Part shown: piece after piece, positions 10,337 through 20,497 of the stretch | Layout: every line of letters begins with the position of its first letter | Position numbering within the stretch: the stretch's first letter is position 1 | Source: Fonticula alba | Taxonomy: Eukaryota > Opisthokonta > Rotosphaerida > Fonticulaceae | Length of the DNA stretch: 37,560 nt | Direction of reading: 5' to 3' | Assembly (NCBI RefSeq): GCF_000388065.1 | Contig: NW_009242974.1 | Span: forward strand, 2,664,404-2,701,963 | The notes under the pieces: generated by a model | Told to the model about the DNA's origin: nothing | What the model saw: the letters and a program-made list of their open reading frames with translations, nothing else | The model's database searches: none | Made by a program: the position numbers and the translations under genes

Positions 10337-11419
10337 TTACTTCTGGAAGTAGTGGGTCTCGCTGGTGTGGCGACCACGCAGGTAGGGGACCTCGTGGCCC
10401 TTGATGTAGACGTCGGTGAAGAGGTGCTCGGGCGGGGTCTCGGGGGAGGCCTTGGCAAAGGCAACACCAGCCTCAACCTCATCACGAGCCTTGTTGTCGA
10501 GCTCCTGCAGAGGCAAACGGGAGAAGGGGCGTAGGATCAAGGACAAGGGGGGGATGGGGGGAATAGGAAGGGTGTGTGTGTGTGTGTGTGCGTGTGTGGT
10601 TAGTACATCTGGAGCAGCGGCGGAAAAGCAAACAAAAAGCCCAGCGGCCTCGTTCAACTATTCCACCCCAGGGCACCCCCCTCGACAGAGGGGTGCGCAC
10701 GAGGGGGAGGGGAGGGGAGGGGGAGTCATGGCATGGCTCTCTCTCTCTCTCTCCTTCTCACTAAGCAGCGCACCTTCAGCTCAGCCTCAGTGGCCAGGCC
10801 GTTCTCAAGGAGCAGGCCCTTGACGAAGGCAATGGGATCGCGGCTGCGGCGAATGTTCTCCACCTCCTCCTTGGAGCGGTAGGTGGTGCCCGGGTCGGAC
10901 ATGGAGTGGCCGAAGTAGCGGTAGGTCATCATCTCCATGACCAGGGGGCCGTGGTTGAGGACATACTCCTTGGCCCACTTGACGGCCTCGCGGACCTGCA
11001 GGACATCCATGCCGTTGACACGGATGCCGGGGACGTAGTCACCACGAGTGTAGTAGGTGGTGGAGGCGGAGGAGCGCTCGGCCGAGGTACCCATGCCGTA
11101 CTGGTTGTTCTCGCAGACGAAGATGGCCGGGATGTCCCAGAGCTTGGCAATGTTGAAGGCCTCGAACACCTGGCCCTGGTTGGCGGCACCATCGCCATAG
11201 GCGGCCAGGCAGATGTTCTTCCGGCCGTTGTACTTGTGGGCAAAGGCAATACCAGCGCCGAGGGGGACCTGGGCGCCGACAATGCCGTTACCACCGTAGA
11301 ACTCGTTGGTGAACATGTGCATGGAGCCACCCTTACCCTTGGTGCAGCCAGCCTCGCGGCCTGTGGGCGAGTGGGGCGGTGCCCGGGAGGGAGTGGAGGT
11401 TAGATTGCTGCGTGCGTGC

Positions 11420-11452
<33 letters not shown>

Positions 11453-12337
11453 TGTGTCCATCACGCAGGCCAGATGAGAGGCCAGTAGGATCGGTTGCGA
11501 AGAGGCAAGCTGAAGGGAGGGAGACATACCCATGAGCTCGGCGAGAATGGTGCCGACCGGCTCACCACGAGTGTAGACGAAGCCGTGGCAACGGTAAGAG
11601 GTGATGATGGAGTCCTCCTTCTCCAGGGCGGCCTCAACACCAGTGGAGACGGCCTCCTGGCCGTTGGCCAGATGGCAGAAGCCACGAATCATGCGGCCTA
11701 GGGGGAAGAGAGGTCAATGGACGGAGAGGGGCGAGGAGGGGAGGAGGAGAGGGAGGTGGAAAGGGGTCTGACAGGGGGGCGCGCACTCTTGTAGAGAGTG
11801 TCGGCAGCGATCTCCATGCGGCGGACGACGGTCATCTCGTAGAAGTAGTCCAGCAGCTCCTTGCGGTTGGTGTAGGCGAAGGAGGGGGGCTGCTGGGTCT
11901 CATCAAGCTTGTGGACGACCCACTTGTCCTGCAGACGAACAGAGACGCGGTCGGGGCGGTAGGAGGGGGGGGGGAGCGACGGATGCGAGGGGGGGCGGTG
12001 CGGTCAGACGGATGGAACATAATCGCGAGAGCGTGCATCCAAGGACCCAGGTCGGGGTGGTAACGACGTACGGGGAACTCGACCTTGATCTGCTTCTCGT
12101 CGTTGCTGGCGGCGGTAGCGAGACCAGCACGGGGGGCGAGAGACTACATGCAGGCGGCAGCAGTGGGCGAGAAGAGGAGACGTGTGTCAGTGGCAAGGGA
12201 GAAGGCACTTTGGGCCAAGTCCAGGCGCGGCCGGGGGGGGGGGGGGAGGAGGGAGAGTAGGCAGCGAAAGCAGCACATACAGCCAGAGGCTTGGAGAGGA
12301 GGTTGCGCGAGGCGAGGCGGGTGGCGGTAGACAGCAT
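10337..12337 (-). CDS. PDHA: Pyruvate dehydrogenase E1 component, alpha subunit (mitochondrial)
   Basis: This is the thiamine-diphosphate-binding subunit that, with E1 beta, decarboxylates pyruvate in the mitochondrial matrix and passes the acetyl group to E2. Six exons (12337-12281, 12143-12072, 11928-11787, 11697-11530, 11360-10774, 10504-10337) join in frame to 397 residues, the usual size. The first 30-odd residues are an Arg/Ser/Leu-rich presequence. The core shows [13 protein letters not shown], then [10 protein letters not shown] and [16 protein letters not shown]. The TPP motif GDGAANQG lies at about 202-209 and [10 protein letters not shown] at about 229. The loop [20 protein letters not shown] (about 294-313) carries the serines that PDH kinases modify in the family. 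No frame break was found. Introns 4 and 5 hold CA repeats on the coding strand. DLST lies upstream on the same strand. Confidence 0.96.
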
Positions 12338-14293
12338 GGTGACTACGGGCGAGCGAAACGGCGAAGCGGGGGGGGGATCAATCGTTCTGCAGGCTCTGTT
12401 GGGCCCCCGGCGGGCGCCGGGCCCTCCGGGAATTGGGCGTCGCAGCACTTGAGTCTGCCCATCCGGCGGGAGGAGCGGCTGTCTCCCGGAAGGTCATTTC
12501 CCCCCTCGCCCCCCCCCCCCGCCCCCCCGCCCCCCCGCGCTCTCACCCCTGGTTGTCGGTGCCCCCAGGCAGGGAGACAAAAGGAGCCCTGCAACACACG
12601 CCCCCTCTGGGGCGCGCCGGGGCCAAGCGCCCCTCTCGCCCGGCCACCCCCGCCGAGGCCCAGAGGCACCTGACTAGGATATTGGGCGCCAGAAATGTCC
12701 GTCCGTTGAGCCCGGCACCTGGCAGGCCGGGAGGGGCGGAGGGACCGGGCGTGGGTACTTTTCTTACATATGCTCCCGTTCCTCGCGCCCCTCCCCTCGG
12801 ATGCGTGAGGCGTCTAGGCCTGACCACCTGTCGATGGTGCGAGACGCCCGAAGGCTGGCAGGCGTGAGAGGGGTGGGGAGCGAAATTGCGCTTCATTCCC
12901 CAGCCCCGGCCCCGGCACGCGGTTCTTCTCGGGGCGCCTGCTCGCGAGTCTGGTCTGGGGGTGAAATCAAGGAGGGACCATTGGGGATGCATCAATAGTC
13001 ACCGAGACAAGGAGTGCCCATGCACGGGGAGGGCCGCGCACACCGAGCCGATCAGGTATCTGTGTCCTTCTGCGTCGGCGGCTCGCCGGGCCGCCAGGGC
13101 GGCAGGATGTTTCCGGGAGGCGGGGGACGGGGGCGGGGGGCGCGGGGGCGCGGGGGCAGGGCGGTAGAGGGCCCTCATAAAAAGACGGGCATCACAGCGG
13201 CTGCACCTTTCTCGAGCTGCCACTTGACCGCCCGACCTTCCTTCCCACAGGCACTCGGCGACCTCGGGCAGGAACGTGTCAACCCTACCCCCCCCCCGGG
13301 CTTTCGGACCGCCCGGGTCGGCGGAAGGCTGGTGGCTGGCAAGAGAGCCGGGGCGAAAGAAGAACACTGCCCCTGCCTCGCCCTTGCTTGCGGTAGGCCG
13401 GAAACTGCCTGCACCCCGGAGCCCGGAAGGTGCAGCACAGGAGCGGGGCACGGGGAAAGGTGTGGGAAGTGAAGGCCCCAGACGAAGATGAGGGCGTGCC
13501 GCCGTGTCCTAGCCCAACTCCCGACTGAAGGCCCTTACCTAAAACCAATAGGTCGATGGGCTCGGGGTTAAGATAAAGAGCGCGTGGTTAGCCGATGGGC
13601 GTGATTCTGCTTCGCGCGGTTCTGAAAAGAAAGATGCGTATGCTAGACCTCTTCGTTCGATTGGAAAATCCCAGGCCTCCTGCTGTTCCCTTGCTCGCCG
13701 CGAACCTTGATCATCCCCCTCCCCGCCGCCACCTCCGTGGGTGAACTTGTGGAGCCTGTACGCTGCTGCTTCCTGACAATCCCGATACAATCCGTCTCCC
13801 TGCTGGTCTATGGCCAGGAGGAAGAGCATGGCACCTCTCTTGTCATTTGAGAGTATGGTTTTATATTCGGCTGGGTGGAAGGGAGAAGGATGGCATTGTG
13901 GGCGAGTCTCGCCTGTGCATGCGACGACACGGCATGGGGGGGGGGGTACAGATGTTCGCACCCATTTACACGCACATGCGATGCGTGCGCGTCGACGATC
14001 CGCATGTCGATAGGGGGCCGTCCCCCCCCCGGAGAGGATGGGAGACCCCGACACACGAAGAGGGTGGACACACGCACACGCACAGACACACATGCGCGTA
14101 AGTCACACGCCGCCCAGGGGAGAGACACGCGCGCGGGAGGCGATACTGGGACGAGGACAGGTATATTCCCCCCTCCTCGCTCGGAATTTAGCACGAAGGG
14201 AAGATGCGCCAGCGCGCACATGCACGCACGCGCATATGCGGCCAGGCGCGGCATGGCACGTAGCCCTCCATGGCTAGTTCCCTGGGAGCGCAT
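12338..14293. other. Region between PDH E1 alpha and DLST
   Basis: Both flanking genes are on the minus strand, so this contains the DLST 3' UTR at the right and the PDH E1 alpha promoter at the left. It is rich in C/G homopolymers at 12500-12540 and 13130-13160. A more balanced stretch at 13540-13870 has an open minus-strand frame (residues such as MLFLLAIDQQGDGLYRDC) with a TATAAAA at about 13860. No family or splice context supports it as a gene. Confidence 0.45.
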
Positions 14294-16200
14294 TTACAGG
14301 TCGAGGAGCAGGCGGCGCGGGTCCTCGAGGAGCTCCTTCACACGGACGAGGAAGGTGACAGCCTCGCGGCCATCGATCAGGCGGTGATCGTAGGTCAGGG
14401 CAATGTACATCATCGGGCGGACGACGACCTCACCGTTGACAACGACGGCACGCTCCTTGACACCGTGCATACCGAGGATGGCAGACTGGGGGAGGTTGAT
14501 GATCGGAGTACCCATGAGGGAGCCGAAGACACCACCGTTGGAAATGGTGAAGGTACCGCCGGCCATATCCTCAATGGCGATCTTGTTGTCGCGGGCCTTC
14601 TTGCCGAGAGCGGCAATGTTGCGCTCGATGTCGGAGAAGGACTGGTTCTCGACGTTGCGCAGGACCGGGGTGACCAGACCCTTGGGGGTGGCCACGGCGA
14701 TGGAAATGTCGGTGTGGTCGTTGTAGACAATCTCGTCGCCCTCAATGCGGGCGTTGATCTCCGGGACGTCCTGCAGGGCGATGGAGGAGGCCTTGACGAA
14801 GGCGGACATGAAGCCGAGCTTGACACCGTGCTTCTCGAAGAAGAGGTCCTTGTACTCGTTGCGCAGCTGGGTCAGCGGCAGCATGTCGATCTCGTTGAAG
14901 GTGGTCAGAGAGGCGGCCACAGTCTGGGACTCCTTGAGGCGCTCGGCAATGCGGGTGCGGATGCGGGTCATCTTGACCTGTTGTCATGGTTGCCAAGAGG
15001 GAGGGGCGGGGGCGGGGGGGGGGGGAGGGGAGATGGGACGTGGGCCAGAAAGGGAAGGGAGAATGACCTGCGGGTGAGTGAGGGTGGAGGCGAGTGGGAG
15101 GGAGAGAGGGGGATGAGGGGGGGGGTGGGCGGGAGGAAGACGTACACGGCGCTCGCGGGGGCCGACGGCACCCTTGACGACATCCTCAACAGAGACGGCG
15201 GCGGCCGGGGTGGCCTTGGGGGCCTCGGGGGCCTTGGCAGGGGCAGCGGCCTTGGGGGCCTCGGCGGCCTTGGGAGCCTCGGCGGCCTTGGGGGCCTCGG
15301 GGGCCTTGGTAGCGGCGGCAGGGGCGGCACCAGCACCGGCATCCTCGGACTCGATCATCTTGAAGAGGGGGTTGCCGACCTGGACGTTGTCACCCTCCTT
15401 GGAGAAGTGCTCGGTGACAATGCCAGAGAAAGGAGCGTTGACCGGGATGGTCACCTTGTCAGTCTCGATGGTGACAATGGTGCCATCGCGCTTGACGAAG
15501 GAGCCGACGGCTGCGTCCCAGCCAAGGAGCCAAGGAGAGGTGTGGAGGAGCGGGGAGGGGGTGCGTGCGCGCGCGCGCGCGGAAGAGTGGAGAGTGAGTG
15601 GATGCGATAGACGCGAAAGGGAGTTTGACGGTGTGTGAGGGAGGGCGACGCACGAATCTCCCAGCGAGAGAGCTCGCCCTCGGTGATGGAGTCAGCCATG
15701 AAGGGGACATTGACGACGTGCTCCTTGCCGGTGGCTAGTGAAGGGAAAGGATGCGGAGAAAGGGACATGAGAGCGAGAGAGACGTTAGTGGGCGGAGGGC
15801 AGAAACATATCCGAAAGATTAGGACAAATGGAAGGCAGAGCCGTACAGTAGGCGCGGGTGAAGGCGAAGGCGGGGGAGCGAGCGGCGAAACCCTTGGCAG
15901 CCAGGTTCAGGCCGGTGGGGATGGCGGCAGCGGAAACCGGGGTGGTGGAGAAGGCAGCGGTGGGGGCGACGGCAGCACGGACGGCAACCGAGCGGGCAGC
16001 CTGGTCGAGTTGAAGGGGGGGGGGACGCGGAGCAGAGGGGGAGAGGCAGATGATGCAAGTGGTGAGAAGGCGCCAGCGGAGCAGACAGGAGAGGAGACGA
16101 GGGGGGATGGGATGATTTCTCGTTCGAGTAAAGAGGAGGCCTCTTGTCGCACCTGGGCAGAGGCAGCGCGGGCCAGGCGGGGCAGGGCAGCGCGGAACAT
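14294..16200 (-). CDS. DLST: Dihydrolipoamide succinyltransferase, E2 of the 2-oxoglutarate dehydrogenase complex
   Basis: This matrix enzyme transfers succinyl from E1 through a lipoyl arm to CoA and forms the core of the TCA-cycle complex. Five exons (16200-16153, 16000-15847, 15734-15654, 15510-15146, 14977-14294) give 443 residues. An Ala/Arg-rich presequence ends near FTRAYS. The lipoyl domain at about 70-145 carries the lipoylation motif ETDK (Lys near 113). A low-complexity Ala/Pro/Lys/Glu linker follows, without a recognisable subunit-binding domain, as is normal for eukaryotic DLST. The catalytic domain begins at [17 protein letters not shown]. It contains LTTFNEIDM and the catalytic [11 protein letters not shown], with His near 414 and Asp near 418. 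The identity is clear from LTTFNEID and [19 protein letters not shown], which are DLST-type rather than PDH E2-type. No frame break was found. Confidence 0.96.
15197..15340 (-). repeat. Repeat encoding the Ala/Pro/Lys/Glu linker of DLST
   Basis: Repeated GGCCTTGGGGGCCTCGG-type units on the plus strand encode repeats of the form EAPKAA on the minus strand. They form the flexible linker between the lipoyl and catalytic domains. Swinging-arm linkers of this composition are typical of E2 proteins. Confidence 0.8.
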
Positions 16201-16965
16201 GGTGATTGGTAGAACCTGGGGAAGAGAGGGAAACAGCAGGGGTCAGGAGGTGAGGGGGGGGGCGAGGGAGGGAGGGGGGGGAACGGGGAAAATGCGAAGG
16301 AGGGAGGTACCGGTGAGGGGGTGACAACAAAGTAACACTCCAAAGACGGCTGAGGCTGCCCGGGGGGAGGCGCACGGCCCCCGCAGCCACAAAAGTTGGG
16401 GTGCAGAGCGCCCGCCCGGGTACTTTCCTCCCAGCGCTCCTCCGACCCAAGTCAGACGGCCAGACCCGCCGCGGGGGGGGGGGGGGCATATGCCCGGTCG
16501 GTTCCCCCGTTGCCCCCCCCCCCCCCCACGGTCGCCGGTCTCTTCGGAGGGCTTCCTCGCGGCGGGCCACATGCTCGCGATGGTGCCCCCCTCGCGTTCA
16601 CAACCCGAACTAGCCATCCAAGTGCGCGCGAGGGCCGAGGACTGGCAGCTGCCCACCAGAGTGCGGCGCAGCCAAGAGGCGCCCCACTTGTCTGGGCGTT
16701 TTCCCCACCCGGCAATTACATCATTGTAATCTGCAGCTGACAACACCCCATACCGGGCGTGTTCATGCGAGGAAGAGACCCGAGCACGCAAGAAGTGGAA
16801 AATGGAAGAATAATCGAAGGGAGATATTTGAGAAATATTGTCGGGGTAAGTTGAAGTGATTTCTCCTTCATGCCTGGACCCATCCACCACACCGCCGTCA
16901 GAAGATCTAGCAGAGGATAGGGCGGTACAAGGAAGTCCCCGAACGGCAGACAGGCAACGCACAGC

Positions 16966-17006
<41 letters not shown>

Positions 17007-17595
17007 GGAGGGGAGTGAACAGGAGAGGGACTTATGGCGGGGCACAGCAGCCAGCAGCATCCCACGCTCGCCCAGCCGAGGCCTTGGCCTGTGGTCTGCC
17101 GCCCGGGACTTTTCCCCCATTTTCCCTCTTAGCCTGGGTCCCCTTCTCTTGATGTTACATTCATAGCTGTGACCCCGCCCCCCTTCCGCGCAAAGGGGTG
17201 GTGACAAAAAAGCCGAGCTGCCAGCCTCCGACACGTGCGTCCTCTGCCGAGGGTTTCAGCGTCTCCCGCCCCCTCCATCAGCCCCCCCCCCCCCCCCACA
17301 GGCTGCCACCCTCCGGAGGCCTGGGGCAATGGGAGACAGGATTCGCGGCTTTGGCACAGGCCCCACCCCCACGGGAGCGCCCTCGAAGTGATCCCCGTTT
17401 GTTCCCCACCAGAGGGTTTCCCCTTGCCCCGGTGCGTCTCTCTGTGGCGCAGAGACCCACCTGGGCCCGGGCCGCTGGGCTGACATGTTCTGCCGCGTCT
17501 CCACCACCGGCGGAAATGTGCCAGGCCACCCGACTCCAGCATGACGATTCTATAAGTTATTTTACGTATTTATATCACATGCCCCATGGGTAACA
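16201..17595. other. Region between DLST and PCC1
   Basis: Both neighbours are on the minus strand. The DLST promoter should lie at 16201-16700 and the PCC1 3' UTR just below 17596, where A/T-rich sequence (17545-17580) follows the stop codon. A small perfect inverted repeat (ATTACA / TGTAAT, arms 16715-16720 and 16725-16730) sits in an A/T-richer patch, and a (CT)n tract lies at about 16972-17000. No coding exon is supported. Confidence 0.45.
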
Positions 17596-18078
17596 TCAGA
17601 GCGAGAACCGAGCCTGGGTCTCGATCGAGAGTTGGATCATATCCAGCATGGAGCTCATGCAGGAACGGATGGTCTTAAGGGACTCCGACCGAATTGTGCT
17701 GCATCACCAGGCGGGGGGGGGGGGAGGCATGGGAAAGGAGTCGGCAGAATGTCAGCGGCGAGGGCCATGGCAGCTTCTTGTGTGGCCAGAGGGGGCAGGG
17801 CCGGGAGGGCGCGCACATGAGGAGGACATTATCCTGGACTTCCATCGTTCGGTTGAGGACACTGGCAACCGGCTCGGGGTCGGCATTGACGCTCCGCAGC
17901 ACGATCTCCGCCTGACGCGCGGTGGGGAAAGGGATTCGAGTGGTGCTACAGTGTGGGACAGGGGAGGTGAGTGGTGGGTTTCCTGTGGAGAGCACCAAGG
18001 CGGGGGAGGGGGGGAGGGGGGAGGGGAGAGGGAGGTGCATCTGGGGCGGAGCAGGGCGCACAGTTCATGCGTGGACAT
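17596..18078 (-). CDS. PCC1: KEOPS/EKC complex subunit Pcc1 (LAGE3 family)
   Basis: Pcc1 is the small dimerising subunit of KEOPS, which with Kae1 and Bud32 makes the t6A modification at position 37 of ANN-decoding tRNAs. Yeast Pcc1 has also been linked to telomeres and transcription. Three exons (18078-18062, only 17 bases; 17945-17817; 17698-17596) join in frame through two GTGCGC donors to 82 residues, close to yeast Pcc1 (88). The protein begins MSTHELTTRIPFPTARQAEI, matching the family's LxIPFP...RxAEI strand and helix. It continues VLRSVNADPEP (family SVDPEP) and ends in a helix SCMSSMLDMIQLSIET corresponding to the family's SVNSFLDxLxLxxET. Identification is by motif order. The tiny first exon is inferred from phase and from the fit HEL|TTRIPFP. 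Confidence 0.85.
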
Positions 18079-18472
18079 GTTGATTTGCAGGGAGAGCAAG
18101 CTCAAATGGTGAGAATGTCCTGTTTGAGGGGGGGGGGGGAGGAGGGACGATGGGGGAACACAGATGAGGTTAGAGCTTCGGGGCCACAGGCACTCACCTC
18201 CACTTCTATTCCGGGAAGAGTGGAGGGCGGCGAGGATAGCAACAGTGGAGATAGACACACTCTGGTAATGTGGGATAAGAGACCGCGGAGGGGGAGCAGA
18301 TAGGGAGGGGGAGGGGGGGAGTGTGTTGGTTGCTTCAGGCAGGCGCACCGCGCAGCACTGACCCACCGCGGGTGCATTTGACTCGCGGAGCTGCCAACGT
18401 ATCGACCTGGTCGATCTCCTGCCCGCACAAAGGGACACGGCCGGGTCGCCTCGGGACACAGGAGGCGCCCTC
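18079..18472. other. Short spacer between PCC1 and the cobalamin adenosyltransferase gene
   Basis: Fewer than 400 bases separate the stop of the upstream gene from the Pcc1 ATG on the same strand. The spacer must contain the 3' UTR of one and the promoter and leader of the other. A G-run at 18126-18139 corresponds to a C-rich leader on the minus strand. A sequence ending in CAAACAG near 18115 could be a 5' UTR acceptor. Confidence 0.45.
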
Positions 18473-18716
18473 TTATTCCGGTGAAGTGCGAGAGAAGAGA
18501 GGCTCTGAGCGCTGGTAGTCAGTCTCCTTTTGGAAGGCGTGAGATCGCTCCGGAGCTCCGGCATGGTGCGAGGCAAAGCGCCCTGCCACAAATAGGTAGT
18601 CCGAGAGCCTGGATATATGTAGCACCAGCCCGTGGCCGGACGGACGACGTCAGGAGAGGGGATGGAAGAGAGGAGGAAGAAGAGGGCGATGGTGGCGATG
18701 AAGAAGAGGGTGGTGT

Positions 18717-18786
<70 letters not shown>

Positions 18787-19975
18787 CAAGGAGAGGATTT
18801 GCAGAGAGGAGGATATCGGAAAAAGCACCAAAGGGGGTATTGTACCGATTGAAGAAAGGAAGGAGACCAGGGGTCACCGCGGTCGCGATGAGGTGCTCGG
18901 GATCCAGGCCAGAATCTTCGGGGGGCAGGAGAACTGTCACCAGCCTGCGCTCGACACGGCGCGCAGTGCTTCGAGCGACATGCAGCGAGGCGGCCGCGAG
19001 ACTACCGCACTTTGAGTGACATAAAGGAGGCCCAGCACAACATGTTGACGGGGGTGAGAGGGCCATGATACAGGGAGCATAGAGGCAGGCATCCGGGCAA
19101 ACATACGGGCAGGACAAATTGCCGAAGTGGCGGGAGCTGGGTGTCAAGCTCGTCAATGGCATCCTCCAGAAGCTTGGTCCGGCTGTGGTCGAGATCGAAG
19201 GCAACGCGAGCTAAATGGACCGGTCAGTGCGAGGCACGGGCAGGTGGATGACCGTAAAGGGACAAAAAGAAGAATCCGGCGGAGAGAGGGCCCCAGGAGG
19301 CGAGGTGGATGCCGGGGTTGTCGCACCGATTGCTTCTTCACTTGCCCGTGGCGGGGTGGCCACAGCGGCCCCGGCATCCAAGAGAGTGTGCTGTAGCTGG
19401 GAGGAGAGGCAGGCAGGGAGATGAGTGTGATGGAGGCAGGAGGCGAGGAAAGGAGAGGGGCGACAGGGAAAGAGCAGGACCAAGAGTTGGCGGTAGATAC
19501 ATCAATCAGAGCCGGTGCCAGGCCATTTTTCTCGATCAGGCAGTGTTCCAGTGCGAGGCTAGTCATCAGAGTCAGCGCTTGGAGTCGGGGTGGGCAGGCA
19601 GCTGGGCAGAATGACAGGGCCGGTGATCCATCTACTTCCTCCCCACCCCGAGATCAGGCATGCACCATACCCGATGGCGGCATTCAGCTCATCAAGTGCC
19701 CCAAGTGCCTCGAACACAGCATGGTCCTTTCGCGTGCGAAGTGGCCGGGCATGGGGCCCAGTGTAGCGAGCAGTCCGGCCCTTGTCCCCACCACGAGTGT
19801 AAATTTTGAACCCCTCGAAGGCAGCCTTGGTCTTGGAGGCAGCCGAAGGAGATGGGTCTGCCGGGGTGGCGGGAGAACCGGCATCTCCTGAGAAGGTGCG
19901 ATGGGGCACAGCGACAAGGGGACGAGCATAGCTCAAGGTTGTGACAACCCGGGCAAGTGGGCGTGTATGAATCAT
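18473..19975 (-). CDS. MMAB: ATP:cob(I)alamin adenosyltransferase, PduO/MMAB type (mitochondrial)
   Basis: The enzyme moves the adenosyl group of ATP onto cob(I)alamin to make adenosylcobalamin, the cofactor of mitochondrial methylmalonyl-CoA mutase. Six exons (19975-19671, 19558-19501, 19396-19327, 19210-19107, 19009-18846, 18608-18473) join in frame to 278 residues, a little longer than human MMAB. The N-terminus (MIHTRPLARVVTTLSYARPL, with a later HRTFSG) looks like a mitochondrial presequence. The ATP-binding N-terminal motif KIYTRGGDKGRT lies at 57-68, then VFEALGALDELNAAIG. LPPLRQFVLPCGS is followed by LHVARSTARRVERR, which carries the family's conserved Arg-rich helix, and then NRLSDYLFVAGRFA. 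The C-terminal tail after HHAGAPE is lineage-specific. The last intron contains a large CT/CA microsatellite. One acceptor is CAAAG rather than CAG, but it restores the FVLPCGS motif. Confidence 0.93.
18712..18784. repeat. (GT)n(GA)n microsatellite in the last intron of the adenosyltransferase gene
   Basis: About 8 GT units are followed by about 27 GA units on the plus strand. On the coding (minus) strand this reads (CT)n(CA)n. It sits between exons 5 and 6. Confidence 0.95.
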
Positions 19976-20497
19976 GGCGATGGAGGAGGGAGGCGACGGG
20001 ATTACACGAGGGAGGGAGATCCCAGTAGAGAGAGGCAGGTGGAGAAGGAGAGAAAGAGGGAGGGGCGGGGGGGCAGGAGTAGGAACCGAAAGGCAGATGG
20101 AGGTGGACAGTGTATCAAGTGGAGGTGTGGGTTGGGGCACGCTCGCTAAATGGATGGCTGGGGGCGCCCCGAGTGGTCAGGGGGTGCACCAACCAAGAGC
20201 TCAAGATCCACCCAAGGGAGCTTTGGTGATCCGGCCGACGCCGCAAAATAGGAAGGGGGCCACTCTGACTGACACACACACACACCCGCCGCCCCCCCCC
20301 CCCCCCCGGGGGGGGGAGAAATAAAATAAACACACTTCCGACTGCCATCGGGCATCTATTTTTTTGCTCTGTTATATTCTTTCCGGCGGCTCAAGCCTGA
20401 TGATGGATATTTGGAAATCACAGGCCGGCAAAGGAGCCAGGAGCTCATTGGCTGAAGAGGCATGTCGGGATAGGGGCGGGACTTTGCCGGCGCGTTT
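19976..20497. other. Spacer between the adenosyltransferase and SET/MYND genes
   Basis: This contains the promoter of the gene starting at 19975 and the 3' UTR of the gene ending at 20498. A short CA repeat and facing C and G homopolymers occupy about 20273-20318. A/T-rich sequence at 20320-20400 is a plausible 3'-processing zone on the minus strand. No coding exon is supported. Confidence 0.45.

Noticed and set aside
13539-13870. Minus-strand open frame upstream of PDH E1 alpha
   Set aside because: It has no family resemblance, no convincing start context and no splice connection; it lies in spacer between two same-strand genes.
14036-14047. GGATGGGAGACC, identical to a segment of eukaryotic 5S rRNA
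   Set aside because: No other part of 5S (the CCATACC, GATCTCG or GTCGGGC segments) is present around it, so it is a chance 12-base match.
14270-15610. 446-codon plus-strand open frame
   Set aside because: It is antisense to the DLST exons and crosses their introns. It arises from the GC-rich third positions of the real gene.
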